A DNA stretch of 64,000 bases from assembly GCA_964386535.1 (NCBI GenBank), contig CAYLRY010000001.1, positions 102,513 through 166,512 on the forward strand, in the 5' to 3' direction. The notes under the pieces are model-generated. The model saw nothing but the letters and a program-made list of their open reading frames with translations, did not search any database and had not been told where the DNA came from. This stretch comes from CAYLRY01 sp964386535. Its GTDB lineage: Bacteria > Chloroflexota > Dehalococcoidia > Dehalococcoidales > UBA3254. Positions 1 through 7,975 of this stretch are shown in pieces. The position numbers were made by a program, and so were the translations under genes. Each line of letters opens with the position of its first letter. Position 1 is the stretch's first letter.

Positions 1-71
1 TATTATAACAATAAAATTTCATGCCGGAAAAAAACTCAACTCTAAATTATTGGTTGGCCGGTATATTGGCC

Positions 72-101
72 TTGACAAACAATCGATAATCTCTCTATAA
101 T
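72..101 (+). promoter_or_regulatory. Probable sigma-70 promoter of pyrG
   Basis: A perfect -35 box TTGACA (72-77) is followed after 18 bases by a perfect -10 box TATAAT (96-101). It lies about 100 bases ahead of the pyrG start codon and points toward it. No other gene lies between. The match to the vegetative consensus is direct; its use is inferred. Confidence 0.7.
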
Positions 102-202
102 AACTTGAATTCAATTGACAGCCCTCTTTATTGATATTACCAAGACTGAAAAATCCCTGCGTAGCATAAATCATTGAATATTAGGAAATAGTACTTTTAT
201 TT

Positions 203-1840
203 ATGTCAAAATATATCTTTGTCACTGGCGGTGTGGTAAGCTCTGTTGGTAAGGGTATAACCGTCGCCTCTATCGGTACAATCCTGAAAAGCCGGAATGT
301 CTCGGTATCAGTATTAAAACTTGATCCTTATTTGAATGTAGATCCGGGTACCATGTCACCTTACCAGCACGGGGAGGTTTTTGTTACTCAGGATGGTGCA
401 GAAACGGATCTGGATCTGGGCAATTATGAGCGTTTTATTGATATTGGCCTGACAGCCCAGTCTAATATTACTTCCGGCCAGATTTATTCCTCGGTTATCG
501 CTAAAGAGCGGCATGGAGATTTCCTGGGAGGCACTATTCAGATCGTACCTCACCTGGTTGGTGAAATTAAGGACCGGTTTAAGCAATTGGCCAGGCAATC
601 TTCCGCCGATGTACTCATTATAGAGGTAGGAGGAACTGTAGGAGACATTGAAGGACAGCCTTTTCTGGAGGCTATCCGCCAGATGCGCAACGAAGTTGGA
701 AGAGACAATGTATTATACGTACATGTTACATATTTGCCTTATCTCAACTGTACTCATGAAATAAAAACCAAACCCACCCAGCATAGTGTCAATGAGTTGC
801 GGCGTATTGGTATCCAACCGGATGTAATAGTATGCCGCAGTGATTACCCGATTGCTGATAGCATTCGTGCCAAGATATCCCTTTTCTGCGATGTTCAGTT
901 GGAAGCTGTAATTCCTCTTCCAACTGTAACCAGCATTTATTTCGTACCTCTGATGCTGGAGGAGGAAGGGCTGGGTAAGCTGTTAGTGGAAAAATTAAGT
1001 CTTAATGCTCAACCACCTGATCTTGATCAGTGGAAAGAACTGGTTCACCGTCTGCAAACGCCCCGCGAACCGGTAAACATCGCGCTGGTGGGTAAGTATG
1101 TGGAATTGCATGATTCTTATTACTCCGTGCGTGAAGCTCTTCAGCATGCTGCCCTGCACTATAATAGAGATGTGAATTTGCTGTGGATTCCTTCTGAATC
1201 GCTGGAAAAGGGCGAAGCGGAGGCTATGCTTCGTTCTGCACAGGGCATTGTAATGCCTGGCGGATTTGGGATCCGTGGAATCGAAGGAATGATTAAAGCT
1301 GTTACTTATGCCAGGGAAAACCGTGTGCCCTATCTGGGGCTTTGCCTGGGAATGCAGGTAATGGTAATAGAGTTCGCCCGGCATGTGCTGAATAGTAGTG
1401 AACCCAATTCTACTGAGTTTAACCCGGACACGCCTTATCCGGTAATCGATTATTTACCCGAACAGCGAGACATGCAGAATAAAGGCGGAACCATGCGTTT
1501 GGGCAACTATCCCTGTGAATTACAGTCCGGCACTCTGGCTGCCGCGGCTTATGATGGACACGGAACGGTGGTTCTGGAACGTCACCGGCATCGTTATGAG
1601 TTTAATAATGAATATCGTGAAATACTGGCAAAGGCCGGCATGGTATTTAGCGGTCTTTCCCCAGATGGTAAGCTTGTAGAGGTTTGTGAACTGGCGCAAC
1701 ACCCCTGGATGGTTGGTTGTCAATTCCATCCGGAATTTGGTTCCCGACCTAACCGTCCTCACCCCTTGTTCCTTGGTTTTATTAATGTGGCCAGCAATAC
1801 CCTGCGAGAAGGGGCTCAACCGTTACTGCCCCTTTCATAA
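203..1840 (+). CDS. pyrG: CTP synthase (glutamine-hydrolysing)
   Basis: Makes CTP from UTP, ATP and glutamine in the cytoplasm, the last step of de novo pyrimidine nucleotide synthesis. The 545-residue length is normal. The N-terminal synthetase domain opens with the P-loop-like GGVVSSVGKG and carries the KLDPYLNVDPGTMSP and HGEVFV signatures. The C-terminal class I glutamine amidotransferase domain has the nucleophile Cys381 in GLCLGMQ and the partners His509 and Glu511 in FHPEF, so both activities should be intact. The ATG start gives a canonical N-terminus. A good promoter lies at 72-101. A tiny ORF overlaps its stop codon as TAATG, and rho follows about 155 bases later. Confidence 0.98.
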   Translation: MSKYIFVTGGVVSSVGKGITVASIGTILKSRNVSVSVLKLDPYLNVDPGTMSPYQHGEVFVTQDGAETDLDLGNYERFIDIGLTAQSNITSGQIYSSVIAKERHGDFLGGTIQIVPHLVGEIKDRFKQLARQSSADVLIIEVGGTVGDIEGQPFLEAIRQMRNEVGRDNVLYVHVTYLPYLNCTHEIKTKPTQHSVNELRRIGIQPDVIVCRSDYPIADSIRAKISLFCDVQLEAVIPLPTVTSIYFVPLMLEEEGLGKLLVEKLSLNAQPPDLDQWKELVHRLQTPREPVNIALVGKYVELHDSYYSVREALQHAALHYNRDVNLLWIPSESLEKGEAEAMLRSAQGIVMPGGFGIRGIEGMIKAVTYARENRVPYLGLCLGMQVMVIEFARHVLNSSEPNSTEFNPDTPYPVIDYLPEQRDMQNKGGTMRLGNYPCELQSGTLAAAAYDGHGTVVLERHRHRYEFNNEYREILAKAGMVFSGLSPDGKLVEVCELAQHPWMVGCQFHPEFGSRPNRPHPLFLGFINVASNTLREGAQPLLPLS

Positions 1841-1983
1841 TGACCTTTAGCAATAAAAACCAGCAGGTATTGTCTACTTTGCATGATTCGTCACCACGCG
1901 ATATAAATTTGGATAATGAGGTTTTACATATTAATAATAATCCAATAAGACTGGCATTTATCGATATAATAAAATATATTTAG
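1840..1983 (+). CDS. Possible translationally coupled 47-residue protein
   Basis: An ATG overlaps the pyrG stop codon as TAATG and opens a 47-codon frame ending at a TAG just before the rho ribosome binding site. The product is polar and Asn-rich, begins MTFSNKNQQ, and has no recognisable domain, signal or membrane segment. There is no separate Shine-Dalgarno, so translation would depend on coupling to pyrG. It may be chance; the overlap and the way it fills the pyrG-rho gap are the only support. Confidence 0.25.
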   Translation: MTFSNKNQQVLSTLHDSSPRDINLDNEVLHINNNPIRLAFIDIIKYI

Positions 1984-1996
1984 AGAGAGTAAATAT

Positions 1997-3310
1997 ATGG
2001 TTCAGAGTGATCCGGTTACTGAAGTTAGTGTTCCTCCAGTGGAAGTGAAAATGAATATCACCGAACTGGAAAGCAAGACCCGTGACGAATTGATTGATCT
2101 GGCGCGGCAAATGGGGGTTTCCAGCTATACAGGCCTTAAAAAGCAGGACCTGATTATGCGCCTTTTACAGGCTCATACCCAGCAGCAAGGCAACATTTTC
2201 TGCTCAGGTATTCTGGAGACGATGACTGACGGTTACGGGTTCTTGAGACAAAGCAGCCTTTTGCCCAGCCTGACAGATGTCTATATATCGCAATCTCAAA
2301 TACGGCGTTTCGGTTTACGAACCGGTGACATGGTAATAGGCCAGGGACGTCCTCCCAAGAATGGCGAAAAGTATATGAGTCTTCTCAGGGTAGAGGCTAT
2401 TAATGATCTTGATCCGGAACTGGCCAAGCAAAGGCCTAATTTTGGCGCTCTGACCCCCACTTTCCCTGACCGTTTGATCAACCTTGAAAACGGAGGAGAC
2501 CTGGCCACCCGGCTGGTTAATCTGGTAGCGCCCATCGGCCGCGGTCAGCGCGGATTGATAGTCTCACCGCCTAAAGCTGGCAAAACCCTGCTTCTCAAGG
2601 CGATAGCCAACGCCATTTCCAATAACTATAATGATATTCACGTTTTAGTCTGCCTTATCGGCGAACGACCTGAAGAGGTCACCGATATGAAACGCGCAGT
2701 AAAAGGGGATGTGATCAGCGCCACCTTTGATGAGCCGGCTGAAAACCAAACCCGTGTGGCGGAACTGGCGCTGGAAAGAGCTAAAAGAATTGTAGAAAGC
2801 GGTAAAGATGTAATAATTCTCCTTGATGGCATTACCCGTCTGACCAGGGCCTATAATCTGGCTATGCCACCCAGCGGCCGTACTCTTTCCGGGGGTATCG
2901 ATCCCGCTGCCCTATATCCACCCAAGAGATTTTTCGGGGCTGCACGTAATACTGCCGAAGGAGGAAGCCTGACTATTGTGGCTACCTGCCTGGTAGATAC
3001 CAACAGCCGTATGGATGAATTAATTTACGAAGAATTCAAAGGTACTGGTAATATGGAACTGCATCTGGACCGCAGACTGGCAGAAGTACGTGTCTTCCCG
3101 GCTGTGGATATACAGCGCAGCGGTACCCGCAGAGAGGAATTACTCATGGATGAAACCACCGTCAAGCAGGTCTGGTTGATGCGCCGCATGGTTTCAATGA
3201 TATCGGCTGATTCCAACAAATTTTCTGAAGCTTCAGAAAGGATAATAGAGCGTCTACGCCGCACTAAAAACAATGCCGAATTTTTAGCTACACTCACCAA
3301 GGAAGTTTAA
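1997..3310 (+). CDS. rho: Transcription termination factor Rho
   Basis: Hexameric RNA-dependent ATPase that ends transcription of untranslated RNA. The 437 residues show the Rho N-terminal helical domain (about 20-60), the cold-shock-like RNA-binding domain (about 65-135, with DGYGFLR) and the RecA-type ATPase core. Walker A is PPKAGKT at 191-197, and the Walker B-like segment is VIILLDGITRL. The C-terminal RREELLMD region is typical. It is slightly longer than E. coli Rho because of an extra N-terminal tail before NITELESKT. The ATG is preceded by a GAGAG-rich purine stretch. A strong terminator hairpin follows at 3369-3395. Confidence 0.98.
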   Translation: MVQSDPVTEVSVPPVEVKMNITELESKTRDELIDLARQMGVSSYTGLKKQDLIMRLLQAHTQQQGNIFCSGILETMTDGYGFLRQSSLLPSLTDVYISQSQIRRFGLRTGDMVIGQGRPPKNGEKYMSLLRVEAINDLDPELAKQRPNFGALTPTFPDRLINLENGGDLATRLVNLVAPIGRGQRGLIVSPPKAGKTLLLKAIANAISNNYNDIHVLVCLIGERPEEVTDMKRAVKGDVISATFDEPAENQTRVAELALERAKRIVESGKDVIILLDGITRLTRAYNLAMPPSGRTLSGGIDPAALYPPKRFFGAARNTAEGGSLTIVATCLVDTNSRMDELIYEEFKGTGNMELHLDRRLAEVRVFPAVDIQRSGTRREELLMDETTVKQVWLMRRMVSMISADSNKFSEASERIIERLRRTKNNAEFLATLTKEV

Positions 3311-3368
3311 CTTACCTGCTTGCTTTTAAAAAGCCGGACTTAATGATAAGAACTCCAAATCATCCCCT

Positions 3369-3395
3369 TCCCCTACCCCGGGGGAGGGGATTTTT
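3369..3395 (+). terminator. Intrinsic terminator after rho
   Basis: A GC-rich hairpin (arms TCCCCT and AGGGGA, extended inward by CCC/GGG with one mismatch) is followed at once by five T residues. It sits about 60 bases after the rho stop codon and ends the pyrG-rho stretch. Confidence 0.8.
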
Positions 3396-3517
3396 CATAC
3401 GGAAGTTTTATCTCTTCCAATTTTAACTTGTCTTTTAAATTTATGTTATGATGGAAGAAAAGTCCGCCGGGGCGGTTTATTATTCAACTTAAAATACACA
3501 ATCAAAGAAGGGATTGT

Positions 3518-5542
3518 ATGCAACCCAAAAAGCCGGGATTAATTTTAATCCTGACCTTTTTCATTTTATCTACAATAATGCTGGTGCCTGTTGTTCCGGT
3601 CTGGGCAGCTCCGGCTCTGGTCTTAAGTCAAACCAGTGGTCCTACAGGTACTTTAGTGGAAATCCGGGCTACAGGTTTTGATCTCAGCGAGACTACCGCT
3701 TCCGTAACCTTCAGCAATGCAAGCACTACTTTCAAAGAAAAGGTGATTGCAGCCGTGCCTGTGGTCAGCGGCAATTGTACTGTAAGCTTTCACGTTCCTG
3801 TTTTCCCAAGGGGCTTATATACGGTTACTATGGAGACTTTAACCTCAGAAACAGCCGGAGCGACCTTTCAAATAATACCTGCTATTGCTTTAAAGACGCC
3901 CTCTGGACAGACCGGCAGCCAGATCAGCGTCACAGGAACCGGTTTTAATGCAAACAATACCATAAATGGTTATTTTGATAATTCATTGATAAATACTACA
4001 ACATCTGACTCTAACGGAAGTTTTTCCAATCTGTTAATTACCATCCCGGAAACTTACAAGGGCATTCATTCCATTAGAGCTGCTGATTCCAGCGGTCTAT
4101 CTTCATCTATTGAATATACAGTGCTTCCCAGGCTTTCAGTAATCCCGGTAGAGGCTTCGGTAGGTAATCAGGTAAATGTTTCAGGTACTGGCTTTTCGCC
4201 TTTCTCATCCATATCTTTCTCTCTGGACAACCTGCTCATTGATAGTGTGGTTACCACCAATCCCGCCGGTAGTTTTACCGCTACACCGCTGACTGTTCCT
4301 ATTATATATTCAGGAGAGCATACCCTTAAAGCTACAGATTTAACCGGCGCTCTAGCCACAGCCACTCTAAGTACTAAAGGCGTCTTTTCCATAAATCCAC
4401 AGAGCGGCCCTGCCAATACGCTGGTGACTATCTCAGGCATCGGATTTGGGCCCAACAAAAATATTATTATCACATTCAACGGCGTTAATATCGGCACCTA
4501 TCCTTCTGTGGTAACCAGCGATGCCAATGGTAATTTTTCCGCTGCAATAACTATCCCCGGTACAGCTTCAGGTACCTTCCCTGTGGCGGTTACTGACGGC
4601 ACTACTTCATTAACAGCCAACTTTACGGCGGCGGCAACCGCAAAAGCAACCCAGAACCAGGGACCGGTCGGCGGCAATATTCCAATTAATGGTAACGGAT
4701 TTAATGCCGGCAATACCATTAACATAAAGTTTGATGATGTGCAGATAGGCACTGCCACCGCAGATAACAACGGCGCATTTTCCGCCATCCTGCCGGCTCC
4801 AGTAACCACCGCCGGAGAGCATAAGGTAGTAGCCACAGATGGAGTCAATTCCATTAATTTTATTTTTACCATTATACCTTTTGCCAAGATTAACATAGAC
4901 AATGGGCATGTAGGTTCCGAGATAACTGTCAGTGGTACTTCATTTAAACCCAAAGGTACCATCAATATCCAATTCGGTGATTTAAAGGTACCTTCTACGA
5001 ACGCTGATGGCAACGGTGTATTTTCCACCACCTTCAAAGCGCCTGCATCCAGAGGAGGTAAACAGGTAATAACGGTCACCGATGAGACCACCACCTTTAT
5101 CTTTAATTTCAACATGGAGACCGCTCCGCCCCTTGCTCCTGAATTACTTTCACCCACCAAAGAGTCCAAAGCGGATGCTTTAGCGGAATTCCGGTGGGCT
5201 CCTGTGACTGATCCAAGCGGAATAACATATAAACTGGAAGTATCGCATGATTCCAATTTTTCAGCCCTTTTAATTGAAAAATCCGGTCTGACATCGCCCA
5301 AATACCAGCTAAATGAAGAGGAGAAATTGTTACCCACCAGCCAGGACCAGCCTTATTACTGGCGTGTCAGAGCAATTGATGGGGCTTTTAATGAAAGCAT
5401 CTGGTCTCCGGTCTTTACCTTTGTAGTAGGATTTACTTTACCCTTGTGGGTCTGGTACGCTGTGGGGGTAATTGCTGCCGTGCTTTTATTCGGAACAGGA
5501 TTTTTTCTAGGAAGATACCAGGGGCGTAAAAAAGCAGCCTGA
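3518..5542 (+). CDS. Membrane-anchored surface protein with tandem TIG/IPT-like repeats
   Basis: A 674-residue exported protein with no enzymatic motif. An N-terminal signal sequence (about 1-30, ending near VWAAPA) is followed by five or six immunoglobulin-like TIG/IPT-type repeats of roughly 80-90 residues. These share the pattern G-x-x-G-S-x-I-x-V-x-G-T-G-F. Next comes a fibronectin-like module (about 545-635, with FRWAPVTD and YYWRVRA), a single transmembrane helix near 645-668 and a short basic tail ending GRKKAA. This layout places the repeats outside the cell, tethered at the C-terminus. It probably acts as a structural or adhesive surface protein. The NEW3 protein at 18313 has a comparable architecture. 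Confidence 0.8.
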   Translation: MQPKKPGLILILTFFILSTIMLVPVVPVWAAPALVLSQTSGPTGTLVEIRATGFDLSETTASVTFSNASTTFKEKVIAAVPVVSGNCTVSFHVPVFPRGLYTVTMETLTSETAGATFQIIPAIALKTPSGQTGSQISVTGTGFNANNTINGYFDNSLINTTTSDSNGSFSNLLITIPETYKGIHSIRAADSSGLSSSIEYTVLPRLSVIPVEASVGNQVNVSGTGFSPFSSISFSLDNLLIDSVVTTNPAGSFTATPLTVPIIYSGEHTLKATDLTGALATATLSTKGVFSINPQSGPANTLVTISGIGFGPNKNIIITFNGVNIGTYPSVVTSDANGNFSAAITIPGTASGTFPVAVTDGTTSLTANFTAAATAKATQNQGPVGGNIPINGNGFNAGNTINIKFDDVQIGTATADNNGAFSAILPAPVTTAGEHKVVATDGVNSINFIFTIIPFAKINIDNGHVGSEITVSGTSFKPKGTINIQFGDLKVPSTNADGNGVFSTTFKAPASRGGKQVITVTDETTTFIFNFNMETAPPLAPELLSPTKESKADALAEFRWAPVTDPSGITYKLEVSHDSNFSALLIEKSGLTSPKYQLNEEEKLLPTSQDQPYYWRVRAIDGAFNESIWSPVFTFVVGFTLPLWVWYAVGVIAAVLLFGTGFFLGRYQGRKKAA

Positions 5543-5697
5543 CATCTTACTCTGAGAGATGATCAATACAATGCAGGGGCTAATATTTGCCGTTTTACAA
5601 ATTTCGAGTTAAACTAAACAGTTGGAATAGCTGATAAGCTATGTATCAGTAGAAAGATGCAACCCGCTGGCACGGGGACAAGGAGTATTATTAAAAC

Positions 5698-6261
5698 GTG
5701 AACATCGAAGAAGTAACTAAGAACTCAAAGCTTCTGATTGACAACACACCTTTTTCAGTGGAAACTGTCGAGTTCGTAAAGCCGGGCAAAGGCCGCGCTA
5801 TTTACAAATTCCGCCTGCGCAACCTCTTTAGCGGCAATGTTTTGGATATGACCTTCCATTCCGGGGACAAGGTAGAAGAAACCTCGGTGACCATGCATGA
5901 GATGCAGTACCTGTATAAAGAAGGGGACAACTACATTTTCATGGATAGCAGTTCATTTGAGCAAACCCCTATGACTCAGGAACAGGTGGGAAGCCGGGGC
6001 GGCTTTTTGAAAGAAGGAACCCCGGTAGTAATTATGATGTGGGAAGGGCGTCCTATAGACTTACAATTGCCTAAAGTAGTGGAATTGAAGGTTATCGAGA
6101 CTTCTGCCAGCCTGAAGGGAGCCACTATTACAGCACAGATGAAAGAAGGCAAGCTGGAAACCGGTATTTCAGTGGGGGTACCGGCTTTTATTAAAGAGGG
6201 TGATATCATCAGGGTAGACACCCGGTCAGGCAATTACCTGGAGCGTGTGGGCGCCAAGTAA
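5698..6261 (+). CDS. efp: Elongation factor P
   Basis: Rescues ribosomes stalled on polyproline stretches. The 187-residue protein has the usual three beta-barrel domains. The loop that reaches the peptidyl-transferase centre reads KPGKGRA, with Lys31 at the position modified in other bacteria (Lys34 in E. coli). The start is GTG, with an AAGGAG ribosome binding site 12 bases upstream. The modifying ligase epmA follows directly, starting one base after the efp stop codon. That physical pairing strongly suggests Lys31 is lysylated or beta-lysylated. A KamA-family enzyme that could supply beta-lysine is 45 kb away at 51552. Confidence 0.97.
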   Translation: MNIEEVTKNSKLLIDNTPFSVETVEFVKPGKGRAIYKFRLRNLFSGNVLDMTFHSGDKVEETSVTMHEMQYLYKEGDNYIFMDSSSFEQTPMTQEQVGSRGGFLKEGTPVVIMMWEGRPIDLQLPKVVELKVIETSASLKGATITAQMKEGKLETGISVGVPAFIKEGDIIRVDTRSGNYLERVGAK

Positions 6262-6262
6262 A

Positions 6263-7189
6263 ATGTTCCGGGATGAATACGCCCGCCTGCTGCGCATTAA
6301 ACCTCAGCTCGAACGCCGTGCTCTAATTTTAAACGGGGTTCGAGCTTACTTTTGCCAGAATGGATTTTTGGAGGTTGAAACCCCTTTGCGAGTGCCGGCT
6401 GTAGCCCCTGAAGAGTATATAATGCCCTATACTTCAGAGGGATGGTTTCTCTCAACTTCACCAGAACTGCAAATGAAGAGGCTTCTGGCTGCCGGATTTG
6501 AGAAGATATTCCAAATTTCCCACTGCTTTCGCAAAGGCGAGAGAGGAAAGCAACATAATCCGGAATTCACCATGATCGAATGGTACCGTTCCGGGGCAGA
6601 CTACCGCCAACTTATCCGTGATACAGAGCAACTGGTACTGGTTTTGTGTTGCCAGATGGGCACGGGTTCGATATTGAATTTCCAGGGCCGCCGGATTGAT
6701 CTTTCTCCGCCCTGGCCTGAAATCACCGTTAAAGAGGCTTATTTGCGCTGGGCAGGCTGGGACCCGGTGAGCAGCTATAACGGCGAAAGATTCGATGATG
6801 ACATGGCGAATAAAATAATCCCCAGCTTTGTGTCTGACCGCCCTACCGTTATCCTTGATTATCCCCGTGAATGTGCATCCCTGGCGCGTTTAAAGCCCGG
6901 TGATCCGCTGGTTGCAGAGCGGGTTGAGATTTTCATTGGTGGAGTGGAGATAGCCAACGGGTTCAGTGAGCTGGCTGATCCGGTTGAGCAGGAAAGGCGG
7001 TTCAAAATGGAAATGGCCAGAATGCAAAAAGCTGGCAAGCCGGCAGTACTGCCCTTAAAATTTTTAGATGCCATCAAGCAAATGCCTGAAAGCGCCGGCA
7101 TCGCTCTGGGTATAGACCGCCTGGTCATGTTGCTCTGCGATGCCAGCTCTATTGATGAGGTGATGGCCTTTCCTGAAGATCTGCTGTAA
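6263..7189 (+). CDS. epmA: EF-P--lysine ligase (EpmA/GenX/PoxA)
   Basis: A class II lysyl-tRNA synthetase paralogue that lacks the anticodon-binding domain and instead charges (beta-)lysine onto EF-P. From the ATG at 6263 it has 308 residues, the length of the EpmA family. Visible class II motifs are motif 1 around FLEVETPL, motif 2 as FRKGERG followed by NPEFTMIEWY, and motif 3 as GIALGIDRLVMLL. An in-frame GTG at 6245 lies inside efp and is less likely as a start. The gene is tightly coupled to efp and convergent with the cyclophilin gene 10 bases away. Confidence 0.93.
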   Translation: MFRDEYARLLRIKPQLERRALILNGVRAYFCQNGFLEVETPLRVPAVAPEEYIMPYTSEGWFLSTSPELQMKRLLAAGFEKIFQISHCFRKGERGKQHNPEFTMIEWYRSGADYRQLIRDTEQLVLVLCCQMGTGSILNFQGRRIDLSPPWPEITVKEAYLRWAGWDPVSSYNGERFDDDMANKIIPSFVSDRPTVILDYPRECASLARLKPGDPLVAERVEIFIGGVEIANGFSELADPVEQERRFKMEMARMQKAGKPAVLPLKFLDAIKQMPESAGIALGIDRLVMLLCDASSIDEVMAFPEDLL

Positions 7190-7199
7190 CCAGGCTGAT

Positions 7200-7706
7200 T
7201 TATTTTTCTTCTATAGTAACCTTGATGATCCGATCGCCCGCCTTATCCGCATTTCTGGAAGGGTCTCTGGCATCCAGCTTTTGCAAAACGTCCATTCCCT
7301 TCACCAGTTTGCCGAAGACAGAATGATGACCGTTCAGATGGGGCTGTGGGGCGTAACAGATAAAAAATTGGCTACCATTGGTGTTGGGGCCGGCATTGGC
7401 CATGGAAAGCGAACCGGCCTCATGCTTATGAGAAGTAAATTCATCAGCGAATTTATAACCAGGACCGCCTGCTCCGGTGCCGGTGGGGTCACCACCCTGA
7501 GCCATAAATCCCGGAATTACCCGGTGGAAAGTACAACCGTCATAAAATCCATCCCGCGCCAGAAAAACGAAGTTGTTGACCGTTCTGGGTACATCTCTGG
7601 CGAAAAGTTGTATTACCAGATTGCCTTTTGAAGTCTGCATGGTGGCTGTGTATTCTTTTTTAATATCAATCACCATGGCCGGCGCCTGAGTATAGCTTTT
7701 AGGCAT
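7200..7706 (-). CDS. Cyclophilin-type peptidyl-prolyl cis-trans isomerase
   Basis: Catalyses proline isomerisation during protein folding. The 168-residue protein is a single cyclophilin domain with the active-site segments FHRVIPGFMAQGGD, NGSQFFI and HSVFGKL. It has no signal peptide, so it acts in the cytoplasm. The N-terminal 15 residues before VIDIKKEY are not conserved in the family as I know it. An AGGAGAAA-type ribosome binding site (read on the minus strand) precedes the ATG. It is monocistronic and convergent with epmA. Confidence 0.95.
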   Translation of the reverse strand: MPKSYTQAPAMVIDIKKEYTATMQTSKGNLVIQLFARDVPRTVNNFVFLARDGFYDGCTFHRVIPGFMAQGGDPTGTGAGGPGYKFADEFTSHKHEAGSLSMANAGPNTNGSQFFICYAPQPHLNGHHSVFGKLVKGMDVLQKLDARDPSRNADKAGDRIIKVTIEEK

Positions 7707-7975
7707 CCATTTTCTCCTTTACCTTATTAAGCATAATTCTAACGTATCAGTAATGAATTCACAATTTAACCCGAAATCCGGTATCAAATTGTCTCAAACT
7801 GGGATGAGGTTATTGCACTTCTTTGCTGAAATTATCCAGGATCATTGGTATGTATTAACTATTTTGGCATCGCATATGACCTTTTTTGGCGCAAGTCAGA
7901 GTATTGTTGTATCATGATAATTGATTAATATGCTGAAAAATTAAGATCGTGTACAGCGTATGAACAGGAGAGAAA

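Noticed and set aside
4498..5337. 279-codon minus-strand frame inside the TIG-repeat gene
   Set aside because: Antisense shadow; low-complexity Val/Pro/Leu-rich product mirrors the repeats of the real protein.
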